Assembly: GCF_001591405.1 (NCBI RefSeq)
Contig: NZ_BCUV01000002.1
Location: 62,001-126,000 of the forward strand
Direction of reading: 5' to 3'
DNA from: Janibacter terrae NBRC 107853
GTDB lineage: Bacteria > Actinomycetota > Actinomycetes > Actinomycetales > Dermatophilaceae
DNA length: 64,000 nucleotides
The notes below the pieces were generated by a model. The model saw only the letters and a list, made by a program, of their open reading frames with translations, searched no databases and was not told the DNA's origin. This document shows, in pieces, positions 58,574 to 64,000 of this stretch; positions within the stretch are counted from its first letter, which is position 1; every line of letters begins with the position of its first letter. The position numbers and the translations under genes are program-made.

Positions 58574-59998
58574 ATGCGTAGACCCACACTGGCCCTGGCC
58601 GCGATCGCGGCGATGGCCATCTCCGGCGCCGGTATCGGCACGGCGAGCGCCTCCGGACCGGGCGACCGGATCGGCGTCTCGGGCACCGACCTGCAGACGG
58701 ACGAGATCGGCCGCAGCGCCAACCTCAAGCACCTCGCCAACCTGGCTCCTTCGGGCGCGCTGGCCGAGGGCATCGGCACCGACATGGCCTTCCAGGACGA
58801 CAAGGCCTTCGTCGGCAACTACGACGGGTTCTCGATCATCGACGTGAAGAACCCGCGCACGCCGCGCACCATCGTCCAGGTCAGGTGCCCCGGCAGCCAG
58901 AACGACATCTCCGTCTCCGGCGACCTGCTCTACCTCTCGACCGACTCCTCGCGCAGCGACGACTCGTGCGCCTCCACCCCGCAGTCGGCGACCGTCAAGG
59001 AGAGCTGGGAAGGCATCAAGATCTTCGACATCTCCGACCTGGAGAACCCGAAGTACATCCAGTCCGTCGAGACCGCCTGCGGTTCGCACACCCACACGCT
59101 CGTCCCGGGCAGGGGCGCCGACAAGGGCACCGACTACCTCTACGTCTCGAGCTACTCGCCCCGGGCGCAGTACCCGGACTGCCAGACCCCCCACGACCTG
59201 ATCTCGATCGTCAAGGTCGACACGGCCGACCCGACCGCGTCCGAGGTCATCGCCACGCCCAACCTCTTCCCGGACGGCGGCAACCCCGGCGGTCCCGGCC
59301 CGACCCCGATCGCGGGTCGCTCGGCGACGACCGGCTGCCACGACATCACGGCCCTGCCGCACCAGGACCTCGCGGCCGGCGCCTGCATGGGTGACGGCAT
59401 CATCATGGACATCTCCGACCCGGCAGCGCCGGAGGTCATCGAGCGGGTGCGGGACGACGAGAACTTCGCCTTCTGGCACTCGGCGACCTTCAACGCCGAC
59501 GCGACCAAGGTCGTCTTCACCGACGAGCTCGGTGGCGGTGGCGCCGCGACCTGCGACGCCGAGACCGGACCAAACCGCGGGGCCAACGCGATCTACGACC
59601 TGTCCTCCGACCACGAGCTCACCTTCCGCTCGTACTACAAGATCCCGCGGCACCAGACGTCGACGGAGAACTGCGTCGCGCACAACGGCTCGGTCATCCC
59701 GGTCGCGGGCCGCGACCTCATGGTCCAGTCCTGGTACCAGGGCGGCGTCAGCGTGTGGGACTTCACCGACTCGGACAGCCCGCGCGAGCTGGGCTACTTC
59801 GAGCGCGGTCCGCTGCCCGCGGACGAGGGCATCGGTGGCACGTGGTCGTCGTACTACTACAACGGCCACATCTACTCGTCGGACATCGCGCGGGGCTTCG
59901 ACACGCTGAAGTTCCACGACCCGGCGGTCAAGCGAGCGGACACGATCCGCATGGGCGAGCTCAACGTCCAGTCGCAGCCGGAGTACCAGGTGCGCTGA
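58574..59998 (+). CDS. secreted LVIVD-repeat beta-propeller protein
   Basis: 474 residues with a signal peptide (LALAAIAAMAISGAG, cleavage near ASA at 27). Repeats of the type FSIIDVKNPRTP, KIFDISDLENPKYI, IIMDISDPAAPEVI and VSVWDFTDSDSPREL are LVIVD propeller blades. Several Cys residues probably form disulfides outside the cell. A catalytic role is not evident. SD GGGAGGA upstream of ATG 58574. Confidence 0.8.
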   Translation: MRRPTLALAAIAAMAISGAGIGTASASGPGDRIGVSGTDLQTDEIGRSANLKHLANLAPSGALAEGIGTDMAFQDDKAFVGNYDGFSIIDVKNPRTPRTIVQVRCPGSQNDISVSGDLLYLSTDSSRSDDSCASTPQSATVKESWEGIKIFDISDLENPKYIQSVETACGSHTHTLVPGRGADKGTDYLYVSSYSPRAQYPDCQTPHDLISIVKVDTADPTASEVIATPNLFPDGGNPGGPGPTPIAGRSATTGCHDITALPHQDLAAGACMGDGIIMDISDPAAPEVIERVRDDENFAFWHSATFNADATKVVFTDELGGGGAATCDAETGPNRGANAIYDLSSDHELTFRSYYKIPRHQTSTENCVAHNGSVIPVAGRDLMVQSWYQGGVSVWDFTDSDSPRELGYFERGPLPADEGIGGTWSSYYYNGHIYSSDIARGFDTLKFHDPAVKRADTIRMGELNVQSQPEYQVR

Positions 59999-60064
59999 CC
60001 CCCTTCGCACCGCACGACCCCAGCAGCACCCCCGACCTGCGCCCTCGCCTCCCCGGCGGGGGCG

Positions 60065-60070
60065 TAGGTT
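60065..60070 (+). promoter_or_regulatory. -10 box of argA (leaderless type)
   Basis: TAGGTT ending 6 nt before GTG 60077. Confidence 0.5.
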
Positions 60071-60076
60071 TGTCCG

Positions 60077-60574
60077 GTGACCGTCACCATCCGCCGCGCG
60101 CGCACGAGCGACGTGCGCGAGATCCGTGCCCTCGTCACGCCGCTCGCCGAGCGCCGGGTCCTCGTCAGCAAGGACACCGTGGCCTACTTCGAGGCACTGC
60201 AGGAGTTCCGCGTCGCGGAGGTCGACGGCCGCGTCGTCGGGTGCGGCGCCCTGCACGTCATGTGGGAGGACCTCGCGGAGATCCGCACCCTCGCCGTCGC
60301 GGACGACGTGCTCGGTCGTGGCGTGGGCGGTCGCCTCCTCGAGGCGCTCGCCGAGGAGGCCGTCGAGCTCGGCGTCCGACGCCTGTTCTGCCTGACCTTC
60401 GAGGTCGACTTCTTCACCCGCCACGGCTTCACCGAGATCGAGGGCCAGGCCGTCGACCCGGACGTCTACGTCGAGCTGCTGCGCTCCTACGACGAAGGCG
60501 TCGCCGAGTTCCTCGACCTCGAGCGGGTCAAGCCCAACACCCTCGGCAACACCCGGATGCTCCGCCAGCTCTGA
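60077..60574 (+). CDS. argA: GNAT amino-acid N-acetyltransferase (short ArgA type)
   Basis: 165-residue single-domain GNAT. Acetyl-CoA loop VLGRGVGGRLLEAL (about 75-88), LFCLTFEVDFFTRHGF and the closing KPNTLGNTRM are characteristic of the actinobacterial N-acetylglutamate synthase that lacks the kinase-like domain. Makes N-acetylglutamate for arginine synthesis. Ends two bases before the convergent mutY. Confidence 0.85.
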   Translation: MTVTIRRARTSDVREIRALVTPLAERRVLVSKDTVAYFEALQEFRVAEVDGRVVGCGALHVMWEDLAEIRTLAVADDVLGRGVGGRLLEALAEEAVELGVRRLFCLTFEVDFFTRHGFTEIEGQAVDPDVYVELLRSYDEGVAEFLDLERVKPNTLGNTRMLRQL

Positions 60575-60575
60575 G

Positions 60576-61472
60576 CTAGCGGGGCAGGGCGAAGCCGCCC
60601 TCGACCGGCTCGATGAGACCGTCGTCGACGAGGCCGGCGAGGCAGCGCTCGACCTTGGCCGGGTCCTGCGGCCAGGCCGCGTCGAGATCGGAGCGGCGAA
60701 GGGGGTCGGCCGACTCCCGCAGCAGCTGCACGACCCGTCCGCGCACCTGGCGGTCCGTCCCGTGCCAGGCCTGCCCGCGTCGCGGCGGCCCCGCGTGCTC
60801 GGGGCGGCCGTCGAGCTGCCACGCGCACAGGTGCGCGACGGGGCACTCCTCGCAGCGCGGCGCCCGCGCGGTGCACACGAGCGCGCCGAGCTCCATCGAC
60901 GCGGCATTCCAGGCGTTGGCGTCGTCACGGTCCGCGGGCATCGACGCCTCGGCGAGGCGCATCTCGGCGGCGGTGAGCGCCGGGGCCGGGTACTGGGTGC
61001 CGCTCACCGTGCGGGCGAGCACCCGCCGGACGTTGGTGTCGACGACCGTGCGCGGGTCGCCGAAGGCGAAGGACGCCACGGCCGCGGCCGTGTACGGCCC
61101 GACGCCCGGCAGCGCCAGGAGGTCCTCGTGGTCGCGGGGGACCTCCCCTTCGTGCTGCTCGACCATGACGCGCGCCGACTCCCACAGCCGCAGCGCGCGC
61201 CGCGGGTAGCCGAGCCGGTCCCACATGCGCACCGCCTCGCCGGGGGAGTCCGCGGCGAGGTCGGCGGGGGTGGGCCAGCGCTCGAGCCACCGCTCCCACA
61301 CCGGCTGCACCCGGGCGACGGGGGTCTGCTGCGACATCACCTCGGAGAGGTAGACCCCCCACGCCGAGCAACCGGGGTCACGCCACGGCAGGTCGCGCCC
61401 CACGCGCTCGAACCACGCGAGGACCGGCGCGTGGAGCTGAGCGCTCGCGGCCGGGGACGAGGCAGCACTCAC
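60576..61472 (-). CDS. mutY: A/G-specific adenine DNA glycosylase
   Basis: 298 residues: catalytic Glu in YLSEVMSQQT, helix-hairpin-helix LPGVGPYTAAAVASFAFG, catalytic Asp in VVDTNVRRVLAR, and the [4Fe-4S] loop C-x6-C-x2-C-x5-C (CTARAPRCEECPVAHLC). Removes adenine opposite 8-oxoguanine. The C-terminal domain is short, as in actinobacterial MutY. Follows disA by 9 bases on the same strand. Confidence 0.95.
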   Translation of the reverse strand: MSAASSPAASAQLHAPVLAWFERVGRDLPWRDPGCSAWGVYLSEVMSQQTPVARVQPVWERWLERWPTPADLAADSPGEAVRMWDRLGYPRRALRLWESARVMVEQHEGEVPRDHEDLLALPGVGPYTAAAVASFAFGDPRTVVDTNVRRVLARTVSGTQYPAPALTAAEMRLAEASMPADRDDANAWNAASMELGALVCTARAPRCEECPVAHLCAWQLDGRPEHAGPPRRGQAWHGTDRQVRGRVVQLLRESADPLRRSDLDAAWPQDPAKVERCLAGLVDDGLIEPVEGGFALPR

Positions 61473-61481
61473 CCCTGCATC

Positions 61482-62558
61482 TCAGACGTAGCGCTCGAGG
61501 ATCGAGGACTCGGCCAGGCGCGACAGCCCCTCGCGCACGGTGCGGGCGCGCAGCTCGCCGACGCCGTCGACGGTCATCAGGTCGTCGATGCCGGCGGCGA
61601 GCAGGCGCTGCAGCGAGCCGAACTGCCCGACGAGACGCTCGACGATCGCGCCCGGCAGGCGCGGGATCTTGCCGAGGATGCGCAGGCCGCGCGGGCTCAC
61701 CGAGGCGTCGAGGGACTCGCCGACGATGGGGAACCCGAGGGACTTGGCGACGTGCCCGAGGTCGAGCAGCTCGGTGGCGTCCAGGGCCGAGAGGTTGTCG
61801 AGGACGCTCTGGCTCGAGGCGACCGGCCCCTCGGGGTCGAGGTAGTCGAGGATCACCGCGTGCAGGTCGTCGTCGAGACCGGCGGTCAGCTCCTCGAGCT
61901 GGAGCGTGAGCAGGCGCCCGTCGACGCCAAGCTCGAGCACGTACTCGGCGATCTCGGCGTGGATGCGGCGGACCATCTCGAGCCGCTGCAGGACGACGGC
62001 CACGTCGCGCACGGTGACGAGGTCCTCGATCTCCAGGGCGGAGAGCGACCCGGTCACCTCGTTGAGCCGGTTGGTGTAGCGCTCGAGGGTCTGCATGGCC
62101 TGGTTGGCCTGGGAGACGAGCTCGGGCGTGGTCCGCAGCACGTGGCGGCGGCCGTCGACGTAGAGCGCGATGATGTGCATCGACTGGCTGACCGAGACGA
62201 CGGGGTAGCCGGTCTGTCGCGCGACCCGCTCGGCGGTGCGGTGGCGGGTGCCGCTCTCGAGCGTCTCGATGCTCGGGTCGGGCACGAGCTGGACGGCGGC
62301 CTTGATGATCCGCGAGACCGAGCCGTCGACGACGACGGCGCCGTCCATCTTGGCCAGCTCGCGCAGGCGGGTCGCGGAGAACTCGATGTTGATGTCGAAC
62401 CCGCCGGTGCTCAGCGACTCGACGAGCTTGTCGTGGCCGAGCACCACGAGGGCCCCGGTGTTGCCCCGCAGGATGCGCTCGAGCCCGTCGCGCAGCACCG
62501 TGCCCGGCGCGACCGCGGCGAGGGTCGTCCGGAAGAGTTCGTCGTCGGGCTCTGGCAC
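61482..62558 (-). CDS. disA: DNA integrity scanning protein, diadenylate cyclase
   Basis: 358 residues: N-terminal DAC domain with DGA (KMDGAVVVDG) and RHR (GTRHRTAERVA) motifs that form c-di-AMP from two ATP, a helical spine, and a C-terminal HhH DNA-binding domain (DLMTVDGVGELRARTV). GTG start at 62558; the upstream -10 box overlaps the radA stop codon. c-di-AMP level responds to branched DNA. Confidence 0.95.
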   Translation of the reverse strand: MPEPDDELFRTTLAAVAPGTVLRDGLERILRGNTGALVVLGHDKLVESLSTGGFDINIEFSATRLRELAKMDGAVVVDGSVSRIIKAAVQLVPDPSIETLESGTRHRTAERVARQTGYPVVSVSQSMHIIALYVDGRRHVLRTTPELVSQANQAMQTLERYTNRLNEVTGSLSALEIEDLVTVRDVAVVLQRLEMVRRIHAEIAEYVLELGVDGRLLTLQLEELTAGLDDDLHAVILDYLDPEGPVASSQSVLDNLSALDATELLDLGHVAKSLGFPIVGESLDASVSPRGLRILGKIPRLPGAIVERLVGQFGSLQRLLAAGIDDLMTVDGVGELRARTVREGLSRLAESSILERYV

Positions 62559-62565
62559 GAGGGTG

Positions 62566-62571
62566 AGTCTA
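62566..62571 (-). promoter_or_regulatory. -10 box of disA (leaderless type)
   Basis: TAGACT on the minus strand, 7 nt before the GTG at 62558. Its TAG is also the stop codon of radA. Confidence 0.45.
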
Positions 62572-63966
62572 GGTGGTGGAGCGCAGGTGACGGCCCGGCG
62601 GCGGGCGGCGACGTCGCATCTGCGCGATCGCCGAGGCCACGTCGGGCACCTCGACGACGTCCATGCCGCTCGGGGCGGCCGCGTCCGCGAGCACCCCCTT
62701 CGGCACGAGCGCCGTGCGGAAGCCCAGCCGCGCGGCCTCGGTGAGCCGCCGGGAGACCCCGACGGCCGGCCGCACCTCGCCGCTCAGGCCCACCTCGCCG
62801 AGGGCGAGGAGGTCGTGGGGGACCGGCTCGTCCAGGACGGCGCTCGCGATCGCGACGGCAACCGCGAGGTCGCTGGACGGCTCGGTGATCTTCACACCGC
62901 CGACCGTCGAGACGTAGGTGTCCTGGTTGCCGATCGGGGCGCCGGCGCGCTTGTCCAGGACGGCGATGACCATGGACAGGCGCCCGCTGTCGAGACCGAC
63001 GTTGGCCCGTCGCGGCGTGGGGATCGCCGACGGCGCGACGAGCGCCTGGACCTCGACGACGAGCGGTCGCCTCCCTTCGAGCGTCACGGTGGCGCACGTG
63101 CCCGGGACGTTGATGTGGCGGCTGGAGAGGAAGAGGCCGCTCGGGTCGCTCAGGCCGACGATGCCCACGTCGGAGAGGTCGAAGCACCCGACCTCGTCGG
63201 TCGGCCCGAAACGGTTCTTGACCGCGCGCACCATGCGCAGGCGCGTGTGGCGGTCGCCGTCGAAGGCGACGACGACGTCGACGAGGTGCTCGAGGACGCG
63301 CGGGCCGGCGATCGACCCGTCCTTGGTCACGTGGCCGACGAGGAGCATCGCGAACCCGCCGCTCTTGGCGGCCTTGATGAGCGCACCGGCGACCTCGCGG
63401 ACCTGGCCGACATTGCCCGGGGCGCCGTCGACCTCGCTCGAGGCGACGGTCTGCACCGAGTCGACGACGACGAGGTCGGGCTTCACCTGGGCGATCTGGG
63501 CGAGGACGCTCGCGAGGTCGGTCTCGGCCGCGAGGTAGAGGCCGTCGGTCACGGCGTCGATGCGCTCGGCCCGGCCCCGCACCTGGGCGGCCGACTCCTC
63601 CCCGGAGACGTAGAGCACCCGCGAGGCCTCACCGACGCGGGCAGCCACGTCCAGGAGCAGCGTCGACTTGCCGATGCCGGGCTCGCCGGCGACGAGGACG
63701 ACCGACCCGGGCACGAGCCCGCCGCCGAGGACCCGGTCGAACTCCGGGACCCCCGTGCTGCGATGGGTCGCCTGCGCGCCGTCGACCTCACGGATCGGGA
63801 CGGCCGGTCGCTCGACGAAGGGAGCCGCGGTGGTCCGGGCGGTGACCCCGCCGATCTCCTCGATGGTGCCCCAGGCCTGGCACTCGCCGCAGCGGCCGAC
63901 CCACTTGACGCTCGTCCAGCCGCACTCGCTGCAGCGGTAGCTCGGTCCGCCCTTCTTCGTCGCCAT
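62569..63966 (-). CDS. radA: DNA repair protein RadA
   Basis: 465 residues: N-terminal zinc finger (CSECGW ... CGECQAWG), RecA-like ATPase with Walker A GEPGIGKSTLL, the RadA-specific KNRFG motif, and a Lon-like C-terminal domain (GGVKITEPSSDLAVAVAIASA). Acts in branch migration during recombination. It precedes disA with which it forms the usual radA-disA pair. Confidence 0.96.
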   Translation of the reverse strand: MATKKGGPSYRCSECGWTSVKWVGRCGECQAWGTIEEIGGVTARTTAAPFVERPAVPIREVDGAQATHRSTGVPEFDRVLGGGLVPGSVVLVAGEPGIGKSTLLLDVAARVGEASRVLYVSGEESAAQVRGRAERIDAVTDGLYLAAETDLASVLAQIAQVKPDLVVVDSVQTVASSEVDGAPGNVGQVREVAGALIKAAKSGGFAMLLVGHVTKDGSIAGPRVLEHLVDVVVAFDGDRHTRLRMVRAVKNRFGPTDEVGCFDLSDVGIVGLSDPSGLFLSSRHINVPGTCATVTLEGRRPLVVEVQALVAPSAIPTPRRANVGLDSGRLSMVIAVLDKRAGAPIGNQDTYVSTVGGVKITEPSSDLAVAVAIASAVLDEPVPHDLLALGEVGLSGEVRPAVGVSRRLTEAARLGFRTALVPKGVLADAAAPSGMDVVEVPDVASAIAQMRRRRPPPGRHLRSTT

Positions 63967-63973
63967 GGGTCAG

Positions 63974-63979
63974 AACCTA
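63974..63979 (-). promoter_or_regulatory. -10 box of radA (leaderless type)
   Basis: TAGGTT on the minus strand, 7 nt before ATG 63966. Confidence 0.5.
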
Positions 63980-64000
63980 CGTGGCGGGTCCGACAGCCTC

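Noticed and set aside
1-64000. CGAAGGGG as an FtsK-orienting sequence
   Set aside because: Its two orientations are about equally frequent here, whereas such sites are strongly strand-biased.
1-64000. CRISPR arrays or tandem spacer repeats
   Set aside because: No regularly spaced direct repeats of 25-40 bp were found; gaps between genes are short.

Overview
The window is high-GC (about 70 percent or more), densely packed DNA from an actinobacterium. Lsr2, a ClgR-type clpC operator, an MhuD-type heme oxygenase, a DisA-RadA-MutY block and many apparently leaderless promoters all point to Actinobacteria. A member of Micrococcales such as an Intrasporangiaceae relative is my best guess, but the sequence alone does not prove the genus. 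No tRNA, rRNA or CRISPR array was recognised, and no gap between genes exceeds 300 bases.

Layout. (1) 1-12.6 kb is core: a partial SGNH hydrolase, a MidA-like methyltransferase, a DUF2520 Rossmann protein, panC-panD-nadB, a CYTH-CHAD protein, nadC, a two-gene ABC exporter, lysS, a small membrane protein and lsr2. (2) 12.6-31.1 kb is accessory: an FhuF-type [2Fe-2S] protein, a four-gene cluster with a GntR regulator bracketed by copies of a perfect palindrome, split LigD polymerase and ligase genes, a TAXI-type TRAP importer with two binding lipoproteins and a two-component system, glutarate and L-2-hydroxyglutarate catabolism (GcdH, CoA-transferase, LhgO), a secreted protein, Ku and a Nei-type glycosylase. 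(3) 31.1-50.1 kb is a 19-kb catabolic island bounded by a 33-bp direct repeat derived from the 3' end of nei. (4) 50.2-51.6 kb is a complete ISL3-family insertion sequence with 8-bp target duplications, followed by a truncated SRPBCC gene. (5) 51.8-64 kb returns to core: flavin reductase, DUF4328 protein, MhuD-like oxygenase, clpC, an ArsR operon, a DUF305 lipoprotein, an LVIVD-repeat protein, argA, mutY, disA and radA.

In mycobacteria and many other actinobacteria the order DUF2520-panC-panD-...-lysS-lsr2-clpC-...-mutY-disA-radA is contiguous. Here the same backbone is split, with about 41 kb of accessory DNA between lsr2 and clpC.

The most interesting system is the 31.1-50.1 kb island. It joins two catabolic logics. 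One is for an N-heteroaromatic ring: a three-subunit molybdenum hydroxylase with a CoxG-like partner, a NicX-type 2,5-dihydroxypyridine dioxygenase, two amide hydrolases and a maleate isomerase ending at fumarate. The other is for an aromatic ring: a Rieske dioxygenase with its own 3Fe-4S-type ferredoxin and an unusual NuoF-like reductase, two BphB-like cis-diol dehydrogenases and a fused LigA-LigB extradiol dioxygenase. A GntR/FCD regulator lies in the middle. A tandem ATGCAAA-type element occurs at the start of all three apparent transcription units, suggesting one repressor controls the whole island. The substrate is not known from sequence; a pyridine derivative or an aryl- or benzo-fused pyridine is my inference. 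The first ORF of the island is a chimera of a transporter N-terminus and a flavoprotein reductase domain, a sign of decay or remodelling.
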